A DNA stretch of 64,000 bases from an uncultured Acidocella sp. (lineage in GTDB: Bacteria > Pseudomonadota > Alphaproteobacteria > Acetobacterales > Acetobacteraceae). This document shows, one piece after another, positions 34,109-42,304 of this stretch; within the stretch, counting starts at the first letter, position 1; the number at the start of each line of letters is the position of its first letter. The translations under genes and the position numbers were made by a program. The stretch covers positions 10,308 to 74,307 of the forward strand of contig NZ_CAMIIE010000012.1 in the NCBI RefSeq assembly GCF_946222605.1, in the 5' to 3' direction. A model generated the notes under the pieces. It was given only the letters and a program-made list of their open reading frames with translations, made no database searches and was not told where the DNA came from.

Positions 34109-35078
34109 AACCGGCCTGATATTCGGCATGGCCGGTCTGGGCGATGCGCGCGCGCAAAGCCGGATCGTCCAGCACCGCGCGGATCGCCCCGGCCAGCGAA
34201 GCGGGATCGTCGGCGGGCACCATCATGCCGTTCTCGCCATTGCGGATGGTGGCGCGCGGCCCGTCCGACTCGCAGGCGATGAACGGGGTGGCGGTGGACC
34301 AGGCATCCAGGATCACCGTGCCAAAGGGCTCGTAGCGCGAGGGCAGCAGGCAGATATCCGCCCCGCGCAGCAGCGCCCCGCGATCATTGCGCCAGCCCAG
34401 GAATTTCGCCCGCTCGGCCACGCCCAGCCGCGCCGCCAGCGCCTTCAGCGCCGCCTCCTCCGGGCCGGAGCCGGCGATCCAGAGATCGCAATCGGGCAGT
34501 TGCGCCAGGGCATGCAACGCGGTGTCGATCCCCTTCACCTGATGCAGCCGGGAGAGAATCAGCAGCGCCTTGCGCTCAGGCGGCGTGCCGAGCGTTTCCT
34601 TGGCAATCGGCGCGGCCTCCTCGACCGACGGGAAGGTCGGCACGTAGAACGCGCTGCCGGGGGCGGCGCCGCTCGCATAAGCGTGGCGGACCAGATCCTG
34701 GGTCACCCCGATGAAATCCGTGCAGGCGGAGAAATGCTTTTGCTGCTCCTCATAATCCCCGTACCAGCCGATGATCGCCGGCGCGGCGCCAGGCGCCACC
34801 AGGCTCACCGCCCGGCGCATCCAGCAATGGATGATGTCGGGCCGGTCATCGCGGATCAGCCGCGCCAGCCGCCGGCGTTGCAGCGGGCGCAAGGGCGCGG
34901 CCAGCACCTCCGGCGCCATCGAAAGCCCGGCGCGCGCCAGCTCGGCAAAGCGCGGCGCCGCCCGGCGCATGACGATGCGCTGCTCCAGCCCGGCCTCGTG
35001 CAGGCTGAGCATGATGTCGGTGGAGTAAAGCTCGGCGCCGCCATTCTTGGCCCCGGCCATGATCTGTAACACGCGCAT
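34017..35078 (-). CDS. Family-4 glycosyltransferase
   Basis: 353 residues. GT-B enzyme: MRVLQIMAGAKNGGAELYSTDIMLSLHEAG at the N-terminus; LLILSRLHQVKGIDTALHALAQLPDCDLWIAGSGPEE; LGWRNDRGALLRGADICLLPSRYEPFGTVILDAWSTATPFIACESDGPRATI with the conserved E-x7-E region. A retaining transferase of envelope glycan synthesis is likely; the substrate is unknown. Its 3' end overlaps the ligase-like gene tail to tail. Confidence 0.9.
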   Translation of the reverse strand: MRVLQIMAGAKNGGAELYSTDIMLSLHEAGLEQRIVMRRAAPRFAELARAGLSMAPEVLAAPLRPLQRRRLARLIRDDRPDIIHCWMRRAVSLVAPGAAPAIIGWYGDYEEQQKHFSACTDFIGVTQDLVRHAYASGAAPGSAFYVPTFPSVEEAAPIAKETLGTPPERKALLILSRLHQVKGIDTALHALAQLPDCDLWIAGSGPEEAALKALAARLGVAERAKFLGWRNDRGALLRGADICLLPSRYEPFGTVILDAWSTATPFIACESDGPRATIRNGENGMMVPADDPASLAGAIRAVLDDPALRARIAQTGHAEYQAGFTRAVVTRRMLETYQAILARHAAPAASAAR

Positions 35079-35216
35079 CTGAGCGTCCCGCCTCTGGGAT
35101 GAATGCGGCGCTGTTATCCGGTTCGGCGCGGCCGGGCAAATCCTGCATTCCCATTAAGAGCGGCTTAGCATGCGCCGATTAAAATCAGGCGGAAACCCAA
35201 CAAGGGGCTGGTTTGC

Positions 35217-36875
35217 ATGCTATACGCTTTGATTTGTCTCGAACTCTTGGCTCTGGCCGCCGGGGTTTGGTGGTGCAGGCGCCAGCGGCGGGATGATCTG
35301 CGCGCCCTCTCCAGGCTGGTGGCGGAGGCCACCGCCCGGCAGGCGGCAGTGCGCGCCCAGCTTGGGCTGGACCGCAATATCGATGCGCTGCGCGCCGCCC
35401 TGGCCCGGCTCGGCCCGCCCCGGCTGGCGGAGGGCAAGCTGTTTTTTGGCGAAACCTGCCTGCATGGGAATACCGAGATCGTCGATTCCATCCGCGCCAC
35501 CCATGGCGGCACCGCGACGATTTTCCTGCGCGATGAGCGCATCGCCACCAATGTCACCCAGCCGAACGGGCAGCGGGCCATCGGCACCAGGCTCGCCCCC
35601 GGCCCGGCGCATCAGGCGCTGTTCACCCGCAAGGTCGCCTATCGAGGCGAGGCGCAGATCCTCGGCCAGGATTATTACAGCTATTACGAACCGCTGCTCG
35701 CCGCCGGCGAGGTGATCGGCGTGCTCTATGTCGGGGTGCTGAAAACCGACGCGACCACGCAAAACCGCATGCCGGCCAGCTTCGCCGGGGGCCTCGCCCT
35801 GCTGGGGCGGCTGAATGAGGCCGCCGCCGCCGATACGCTTGCGGCGGTGGAGCAACGGCAGAGCTATGAAGACCAGCGGCGCATCGCCGAGGACGAGCAG
35901 CGCCGCGCCGCGGCCGCGCAGGGCGAAGCCCTGCATGCCCTCTCCGAAGGGCTGGCGGCCATGGCGAATGGCCGCCTTGGCCACCGTGTGACGACCAGGC
36001 TGGCGGCCGCGTTCGAGGGCGTGCGGGCGGATCTCAACCAGGCCTTCGAAACCTTTTCGCAGGCCATGCAGGCGATCCAGGCCGGGGCGGACGAGGTCTC
36101 CGGCGGCGCCCGGGAGATCATGCAGGCCTCGGAGGATCTATCCCAGAGGACCGAGCGCCAGGCCGCGACACTGGAGCAGACCGCGGCGGCGCTCAATGAG
36201 ATCAGCGGCTCGGTGCAGAGCACCGCCGCCTTCGTCACCCAGACCCAGGGGCTGGCCACCGGCGCGCGCGGTCATGCGGATCAATCCGGCCAGGTGCTGC
36301 GCCAGGCCACCGCGGCGATGCAGCGGATCGAAGACGCTTCCGCCAGGATCACCGAAATCATCAGCGTCATCGATGAAATCGCCTTCCAGACCAATTTGCT
36401 GGCGCTCAATGCCGGGGTGGAGGCGGCGCGCGCCGGCGAGGCGGGGCGCGGCTTTGCCGTGGTTGCCACCGAAATCCGCAGCCTCGCCCAGCGCTCCGCC
36501 GATGCCTCCAAGGAGATCAAGGCGCTGATCGCCAATGCCGGCACCGAGGTGGAAACCGGCGTCAGGCTGGTGCGCGACGTGAACGGGCTGATGGGGCATA
36601 TCGTCGACGAGGTGAAGCAGATCGACCAGGCGGTGCAGGATATTTCCGGCAAAACCGTGCAGCAGGCGGCGAGCCTGCGCGAAGTCAGCAGCGCGGTGAC
36701 CGATCTGGACCAGGTGACCCAGCAAAATGCCGCCATGGTGGAGGAAGCGACGGCGGTGATCCACACGCTGGAAGCGCAGGCGAAACAGCTGAACGGCCTG
36801 CTGCTGCAGTTCGAGCTCGCAGCACCCGCTTCTGCCGCACCCGCCGCCCGCCGTCCGCTTGCGCTTGCACGCTAG
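35217..36875 (+). CDS. Methyl-accepting chemotaxis protein with Cache-like sensor
   Basis: 552 residues. One N-terminal membrane helix (LYALICLELLALAAGVWW) followed directly by CRRQRRDD. A Cache-like domain spans about residues 75-185 (KLFFGETCLHGNTEIVDSIRATHGGTATIFLRDERIATN; YYSYYEPLLAAGEVIGVLYVGV). Then a HAMP-like and helical segment, and the MCP signalling hairpin with EIAFQTNLLALNAGVEAARAGEAGRGFAVVA. No second membrane helix separates the Cache-like domain from the signalling part, which is unusual. The TAG stop lies inside family-2 copy C. Confidence 0.92.
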   Translation: MLYALICLELLALAAGVWWCRRQRRDDLRALSRLVAEATARQAAVRAQLGLDRNIDALRAALARLGPPRLAEGKLFFGETCLHGNTEIVDSIRATHGGTATIFLRDERIATNVTQPNGQRAIGTRLAPGPAHQALFTRKVAYRGEAQILGQDYYSYYEPLLAAGEVIGVLYVGVLKTDATTQNRMPASFAGGLALLGRLNEAAAADTLAAVEQRQSYEDQRRIAEDEQRRAAAAQGEALHALSEGLAAMANGRLGHRVTTRLAAAFEGVRADLNQAFETFSQAMQAIQAGADEVSGGAREIMQASEDLSQRTERQAATLEQTAAALNEISGSVQSTAAFVTQTQGLATGARGHADQSGQVLRQATAAMQRIEDASARITEIISVIDEIAFQTNLLALNAGVEAARAGEAGRGFAVVATEIRSLAQRSADASKEIKALIANAGTEVETGVRLVRDVNGLMGHIVDEVKQIDQAVQDISGKTVQQAASLREVSSAVTDLDQVTQQNAAMVEEATAVIHTLEAQAKQLNGLLLQFELAAPASAAPAARRPLALAR

Positions 36876-36976
36876 AGCATCAAGCTTTTAGCTTGATGCT
36901 CTAAATTTTGTTTTAGCGAGCAATTTCATGTGTTTATTTTGACGCTGGCGCGTCAACCTAAACACATATTGCTCTA
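36873..36976 (-). repeat. Family-2 double-hairpin repeat, copy C (inverted)
   Basis: 104 bp, the reverse complement arrangement of copies A and B, nearly identical to copy A. CTAG at both borders. Its left border contains the TAG stop of the MCP gene and its right border, read on the minus strand, the TAG stop of purF. The whole gap between these convergent genes is the element. Confidence 0.9.
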
Positions 36977-38425
36977 GCTGAGTTCGGCCAGCAGGCTGGG
37001 CCGCGCCTCGCGGGTCTCGGCATTGTCGGTCAGCGAGATCGGATAATCGCCGGTGAAGCAGGCATCGCAGAAGGCCGGCGCCGCCGGGTCGCGGCCTTCC
37101 TTGCCCAGCGCCTTATACAGCCCGTCGATGGAGATGAAGGCGAGGCTGTCGACGCCGATCAGCTTGGCCATCTCTTCCACGGAATTGCGCGCCGCCAGCA
37201 GCTTGCCGCGCTCGGGCGTGTCGATGCCGTAGAAACAGGAATGGGTGGTCGGCGGGCCGGCGATGCGCATATGCACCTCCTTCGCTCCGGCCTGGCGCAC
37301 CATCGCCACGATTTTCTGGCTGGTGGTGCCGCGCACGATGGAATCATCCACCAGCACCACGCTCTTACCTTCGATCATGGCGCGGTTTGCCGAATGCTTG
37401 AGCCGCACGCCAAGATGCCGGATCTGATCCGTCGGCTCGATGAAGGTGCGGCCGACATAATGGTTGCGGATGATGCCCAGCTCGAAGGGAATCCCCGCCG
37501 CCTCGGCGAAGCCCATGGCGGAGGGCACGCCGGAATCGGGCACCGGCACCACCACATCGGCCTTGGCCGGGGCTTCCAGCGCCAGCTGCGCGCCGATCTT
37601 CTTGCGCGCGGTGTAGACGGAATTGCCTTCCATGATCGAATCGGGGCGGGCGAAATAGATATATTCAAACACGCAGAAGCGCGGATTGGTGGGCGCGAAG
37701 GGCTTGATGCTCTGCACGCCGCTATCATCGATCAGCACGATCTCGCCGGGGTCGATGTCGCGCACGAATTCCGCGCCGACGATATCGAGGCCGCAGCTCT
37801 CGGAAGCCAGCACCCAGCCCGGCTTGCCATCCGCGCCGGAGAGCTTGCCCAGCACCAGCGGGCGCACGCCCAGCGGGTCGCGCACGCCGATCAGCTGCTC
37901 ATTGGTCAGCGCCACCAGCGAATAGGCGCCGATCACCTGCTTGATCGCGTCGATCAGCCGATCGACCACATTGGCGTAAAGCGAAATCGCGATCAGATGC
38001 ACGAACACTTCCGAGTCCATGGTGGACTGGAACAGGCAGCCCCGGCGGGTGAGCGCCTTGCGCAGCGTATGCGCGTTGGTGAGGTTGCCGTTATGGCCGA
38101 CGGCGAAGCCGCCGAACTCGAATTCCGCGAAAAGCGGCTGCACATTGCGCAGCACGGTGTCGCCGGTGGTGGCGTAGCGGTTATGGCCGATGGCGCGCGC
38201 GCCCGGCAGCCCCGCCATCACCTTGGCATCGCCGTAATTATCGCCGACCAGCCCGAGGCCCTTATGCGAATGGAAGCGCACGCCGTCATGGGTGACGATG
38301 CCGGTGGCCTCCTGGCCGCGATGCTGCAGCGCATGCAGCCCGAGCGCCGTGATCGCCGCCGCATCCGCCACATTCCAGGCGCCGAAAACGCCGCACTCCT
38401 CATGCGGCTTGTCATCGTCAATCAT
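36974..38425 (-). CDS. purF: Amidophosphoribosyltransferase
   Basis: 483 residues from MIDDDKPHEE, placing the N-terminal glutaminase nucleophile at Cys11 (ECGVFGAW) after a short propeptide; an in-frame ATG 81 bp upstream would give an atypical N-terminus. It catalyses the first step of purine synthesis. HALQHRGQEATGIV, VGHNGNLTNA, DSEVFVHLI and the PRPP loop VVLVDDSIVRGTTS are present, with VPDSGVPSAMGFAEAAGIP. The C-terminal CDACFTGDYPISL is also typical. Confidence 0.96.
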   Translation of the reverse strand: MIDDDKPHEECGVFGAWNVADAAAITALGLHALQHRGQEATGIVTHDGVRFHSHKGLGLVGDNYGDAKVMAGLPGARAIGHNRYATTGDTVLRNVQPLFAEFEFGGFAVGHNGNLTNAHTLRKALTRRGCLFQSTMDSEVFVHLIAISLYANVVDRLIDAIKQVIGAYSLVALTNEQLIGVRDPLGVRPLVLGKLSGADGKPGWVLASESCGLDIVGAEFVRDIDPGEIVLIDDSGVQSIKPFAPTNPRFCVFEYIYFARPDSIMEGNSVYTARKKIGAQLALEAPAKADVVVPVPDSGVPSAMGFAEAAGIPFELGIIRNHYVGRTFIEPTDQIRHLGVRLKHSANRAMIEGKSVVLVDDSIVRGTTSQKIVAMVRQAGAKEVHMRIAGPPTTHSCFYGIDTPERGKLLAARNSVEEMAKLIGVDSLAFISIDGLYKALGKEGRDPAAPAFCDACFTGDYPISLTDNAETREARPSLLAELS

Positions 38426-38521
38426 AGAAGTCCCGCCTTGCTGATCCCGCGCTCCAACTAGCGATGTGACAGCCAGATGTCGAGGCATCGGCACGCATAG
38501 GCGCACCCCGGCCGGTGCGGC

Positions 38522-39841
38522 TCAGCCCATCGCCGAGAGCACGGCGCGGAAATTTTCCAGGAAAAGATCCAGCTGCGCCAGGCTGACACAGAGCGGCGGG
38601 CAGAGTTTCACGGTCTGCCCATAGGCGCCGCCAATGCCGAGCAGCATGAAATTCTGCCGCATCATATTGACGACCTGCCGCGCCCCGGCGGGGTCCGGCT
38701 CGCCATTTTCCGGATTGGCGATGTCCACGCCCAGAATCAGCCCGGCGCCGCGCACCATGTCGAGGCGCATGAAACTCTTCGCCAGGCTGTTGAGGCCGCG
38801 GCGCAGATGCTCGCCGGCGCGGGCGGCGTGGCGCAGCAGCCCTTCCTCGGCGATCGTCTCCAGCACCGCCTGGCCGGCCGCGGCGGCGACCGGATTGGCT
38901 CCGAAACTGGCGAAAAACGGCGCCTCCTCGGCGGCGCGGGTCAGATAATCCGGCCGGGTGAGCATGGCGCCGGCCGGGTAGCCATTGCCCAGGGCGCGGC
39001 CGAGCACGACGATATCCGGCACCATCTCATGCCGGGCAAATCCCCACATCATGCCGCCCACGCGGCCAAATCCGGCGCGGCCCTCATCGGCGATGAACAG
39101 ACCGCCGGCAGCCCGCACCGCCTCCGCCGCCTCGGCCAGAAAGCCCGGCGGATCGGTGAAGACGCCATCGGAGGCGAAAACGCTGTCGGCCACCAGCGCC
39201 GCCACGCCGGCGCCGCTGGCGGCCAGGGACTGGGCCGCCTCGCGCACCTGCGCCGCGAACCAGGCCGACAATTTCTGGTTGCCGGCCATCGCCGGGTTGG
39301 GGGCCGGGATGGTGCGCACATAGGCCGGCAGACCGCGCGGCGCGAAGAGCGGCGAGATCTCCGCCGCGGCGCTGGTGCGTCCATGGCTGGCGCCGCGGGT
39401 GACGATGACCCCCTGCCGGCCGGTCACCAGCCGGGCCGTGCGCAGCGCCAGATCCATCGCCTCGCTGCCGGAATTGGTCATCACCACATTGTCCAGCGGC
39501 GAGGGAAACAGCGCCAGCAGCCGTTCCGCATAAACATCGACCAGCTCGTGCAGATAACGGGTCTGCACGTTCAACCGCGCGGTCTGCGCCGCCACGGCGG
39601 AGGCGATATCCGGGTTGCCATGCCCGACCAGCACGCCCTTGGCGTGAAAATCCAGATAAGGCTGGCCGGCAACATCGAACAAAAGCGCGCCATCGCCGCG
39701 CACGATTTCCACCGGCTTGTCGTAATGCAAGGCGGCGGGGGAGCCGAAGCGGCGCAGCCGGGCCTGGAGGCGGCCGGCCTGCGCCTCCATATCGTCCGTC
39801 GGCACCAGGCGCGGACGCGCAATCGCCTTCACCCGTGCCAT
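38522..39841 (-). CDS. Class-III aminotransferase homologue lacking the PLP lysine
   Basis: 439 residues, full length and in frame. The fold is clear: GQPYLDFHAKGVLVGHGNPDIASAVAAQ, TNSGSEAMDLALRTAR, ASHGRTSA, LFIADEGRAGFGRVGGMMWGF. At the position of the Schiff-base lysine (usually xxKxxGNGxP) the sequence reads VLGRALGNGYP, with Arg282 (CGC, 38996-38998). Neighbouring motifs are also eroded (DEVQTG-type to DEGRAG, NSGSEAN to NSGSEAM). It may be inactive as an aminotransferase or do different chemistry. It is co-oriented with purF, 96 bp upstream of it. Confidence 0.85.
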   Translation of the reverse strand: MARVKAIARPRLVPTDDMEAQAGRLQARLRRFGSPAALHYDKPVEIVRGDGALLFDVAGQPYLDFHAKGVLVGHGNPDIASAVAAQTARLNVQTRYLHELVDVYAERLLALFPSPLDNVVMTNSGSEAMDLALRTARLVTGRQGVIVTRGASHGRTSAAAEISPLFAPRGLPAYVRTIPAPNPAMAGNQKLSAWFAAQVREAAQSLAASGAGVAALVADSVFASDGVFTDPPGFLAEAAEAVRAAGGLFIADEGRAGFGRVGGMMWGFARHEMVPDIVVLGRALGNGYPAGAMLTRPDYLTRAAEEAPFFASFGANPVAAAAGQAVLETIAEEGLLRHAARAGEHLRRGLNSLAKSFMRLDMVRGAGLILGVDIANPENGEPDPAGARQVVNMMRQNFMLLGIGGAYGQTVKLCPPLCVSLAQLDLFLENFRAVLSAMG

Positions 39842-40085
39842 AACGCAACCTTAAGTGTTGGACCTGTCACAACCCCGCAAACTCCGCCATCCGTCAGATA
39901 AACCGCGGACGTGCCCGCACAGCACATTATTTCGCCACCTTATTGCATTGTGGTAAATACAACGATTTTTTGTGGCATGTGCAAAGCAAAATTTTGCCAT
40001 TTCCTGACTGTTTTGTCACGGCATGTTCCAACTGCAACACCCAGTCTTGCCATTGCCCCCGCGCCCGGCCAGAGATGCAGCCGAG

Positions 40086-41192
40086 ATGCGCGCTGTGCCC
40101 TTTTTCCATCGTCTGGACCGTTATGTGCTGAGCCAGCTGGCCTTGGCGCTGGCCCTGGTCACCACCGGCCTGGTGGCGCTGATCTGGCTGACCCAGTCGC
40201 TGCGCTTCATCCAGATCATCGTCAGCCACGGGCTCTCCCCGTTCGTGTTCGTGAAGCTGACGGCGCTGCTGGTGCCGAGCTTCCTCTCCACCATTTTGCC
40301 GATCACCTGCTTCATCGTGGTGCTGTTCATCTATGTCCGGCTTTCCGGCGACCGTGAGCTGACCATCATGCGCGGCATCGGCCTGTCGGACCTCAAGCTC
40401 GCCCGCCCGGCGCTGGCGCTGGCGCTGGCGGTGACGCTGCTGGGCTATGGGCTGAGTCTGGGCGCGGTGCCGGCCACGCTCTCCAGCTTCCGCACCTATC
40501 AGTACGAAATCCGCAACCAGATCGCCGCCTTCCTGCTGGAGCCCGGGGTGTTCACCCCGGTTTCGGCGAATATCATGGTCTATGTGCAGTCCCGCGACCC
40601 GGCCGGCGGGCTCAAGGGGATCATCATCGAGGATAACCGCGACCCCAACGCGCCGGCGACCATCCTGGCGCGCACCGGCGAGCTGATCACCACCGCGCAA
40701 GGCCCCGTGGTGGTGCTGGAAAATGGCTCGCGCGAGCAGATCGACCCGAAGACCGGCCAGCTGGACATGCTGACCTTCGAGCGCAACACCCTGTCTCTGG
40801 CCCAGGCCGCGCATGCAGGCGGGCCGGTGGATAACGACGCCGCCGAGGAGCCCTTGGGCGCGCTGCTGCACCCGCCCGCGACGATGGAGGCCGGGGACCG
40901 CGCGAAATGGATTGTCGAGGCGCAGCGCCGCCTCACCGCCCCGCTCTCCACCCTCGGCTATACGCTGGTGGCGCTGGTGGCGGCCCTTGGCGGCACCTTC
41001 CGCCGCCATGGCGGCATCACCCGCATCATCGGCGCCGTGGTCATCGTCACCGCCCTGGTGGCGCTGGGGCTCGGGGTCAACAACCTCGCCGCCCGCAACC
41101 TCGCCTTGCTGCAGCTGATCTGGGTCTGGGCGATCATCCCCGTGCTGGTCTCGCTCTATCTGCTGCTGCGCCAGGGTGCGCCGCGGGCATGA
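40086..41192 (+). CDS. lptF: LPS export permease LptF
   Basis: 368 residues from MRAVPFFHRLDRYVLSQL. Inner-membrane half-permease of the LptB2FGC extractor. Membrane helices flank a periplasmic beta-jellyroll (about residues 120-270). Typical YV...RLSGDRELTIMRGIGLSD coupling segment and C-terminal PLSTLGYTLVALVAALGGTFRRHG. An upstream in-frame ATG (40023) has no good ribosome-binding site. The stop overlaps the lptG start (ATGA). This is the first gene of the lptF-lptG-lptD-surA-yqaA operon. Confidence 0.94.
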   Translation: MRAVPFFHRLDRYVLSQLALALALVTTGLVALIWLTQSLRFIQIIVSHGLSPFVFVKLTALLVPSFLSTILPITCFIVVLFIYVRLSGDRELTIMRGIGLSDLKLARPALALALAVTLLGYGLSLGAVPATLSSFRTYQYEIRNQIAAFLLEPGVFTPVSANIMVYVQSRDPAGGLKGIIIEDNRDPNAPATILARTGELITTAQGPVVVLENGSREQIDPKTGQLDMLTFERNTLSLAQAAHAGGPVDNDAAEEPLGALLHPPATMEAGDRAKWIVEAQRRLTAPLSTLGYTLVALVAALGGTFRRHGGITRIIGAVVIVTALVALGLGVNNLAARNLALLQLIWVWAIIPVLVSLYLLLRQGAPRA

Positions 41193-42301
41193 GGTTTCCG
41201 CTCACGCTGTCCTGGTATTTCGGCCGGCATTTCGCCACCGCCGTGCTGGCGATGACCGCCGGGCTCACCGGGCTGGTCGCCTTGTTCGATTTTCTCGAGC
41301 TGCTGCGCGAATCCGCCACCGCGCCGGCCGCCAGCTTCGGCGTCATCCTGGAAATCGAAGCGCTGCGATTGCCGTGGAGCATGATGCAGATCATGCCCTT
41401 CGCGGTGCTGCTCGGCGGCATCTACGCCTTCTGGCGCCTGGCCCGCTCCTCCGAGCTGGTGGTGGCGCGCGCCGCCGGCATCTCCGCCTGGCAGTTCCTC
41501 TCCACCCCGGTACTCGCCGCCTGCGCGCTCGGGCTGGTCTGCACCACCCTGGTCAGCCCGCTTTCGGCGCTGATGTATGGGCGCGGCGAGCAGATCTATA
41601 ATGCCTATCTGAAACCCTCCGGCGGGCCGCTCTCGCTGAATGGCGGCTCGCTCTGGGTGCGCCAGAGCGATAGCGGGCTGGTGCCCGGCGGCATCGCGGT
41701 ACTGCACGCGAACGATGTGACGCTGAAGGGCCGCGAACTGGCGGCCGACCAGGTCTCGATCCTGCGGCTGGACCCGCAGACCAGCTTGCTGGAACGGCTG
41801 GAAGCGCGCAGCGCCACCCTCTCCAGCGGCAACTGGACGCTGAAAAATGTCTCGGTACTGAAACCCGACCAAGCCCCGCAGCTGGTGGCGGAGATGAATT
41901 TCCCCACGGACCTCACCGTCAACCGCGTGCAGGAAAGCTTCGCCTCGCCCAACGCCCTCTCCTTCTGGGCGCTGCCGGGCTTCATCCATCTGCTCAAGCG
42001 CTCCGGCTTCTCCGCCACCCAGCATGAGCTGGCCTTCCAGACGCTGCTGGCCCTGCCGCTGCTCTGCGCCACCATGGCGCTGGTCGCGGCGGGGTTTTCC
42101 ATGCGCCCCTCGCGGCGCGGCGGGGCGGGAACCATGCTGGTCTCAGGCGTGAGTTTCGGATTTGCCCTGTTCATGATCTCCGAGGTCGCCAACCAGTTCG
42201 GCACCTCCGGCGCCATCCCCGTCAGCCTTGCCGCCTGGGCTCCGGCGCTGGCCGGATTGTTTTTGGCGCTTGCCTTGTTGCTGCATCTGGAAGATGGCTG
42301 A
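41189..42301 (+). CDS. lptG: LPS export permease LptG
   Basis: 370 residues. Partner of LptF: LSWYFGRHFATAVLAMTAGLTGLVALFDFLELLRE, LLGGIYAFWRLARSSELVVARAAGISAWQF (coupling helix), a periplasmic jellyroll (NGGSLWVRQSDSG...), and C-terminal helices with FGFALFMISEVANQFG. Together they lift LPS from the inner membrane toward the Lpt bridge. A stretch near 41351 (GAAATCGAAGCGCTGCGATT) resembles the small palindrome found twice in the FAD gene at 48948. Confidence 0.94.
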   Translation: MRFPLTLSWYFGRHFATAVLAMTAGLTGLVALFDFLELLRESATAPAASFGVILEIEALRLPWSMMQIMPFAVLLGGIYAFWRLARSSELVVARAAGISAWQFLSTPVLAACALGLVCTTLVSPLSALMYGRGEQIYNAYLKPSGGPLSLNGGSLWVRQSDSGLVPGGIAVLHANDVTLKGRELAADQVSILRLDPQTSLLERLEARSATLSSGNWTLKNVSVLKPDQAPQLVAEMNFPTDLTVNRVQESFASPNALSFWALPGFIHLLKRSGFSATQHELAFQTLLALPLLCATMALVAAGFSMRPSRRGGAGTMLVSGVSFGFALFMISEVANQFGTSGAIPVSLAAWAPALAGLFLALALLLHLEDG

Positions 42302-42304
42302 AGC

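Noticed and set aside
39986..39997. GCAAAATTTTGC palindrome upstream of lptF
   Set aside because: It is a perfect 12-bp palindrome in an AT-rich gap, but alone it is too short and common in composition to call an operator.
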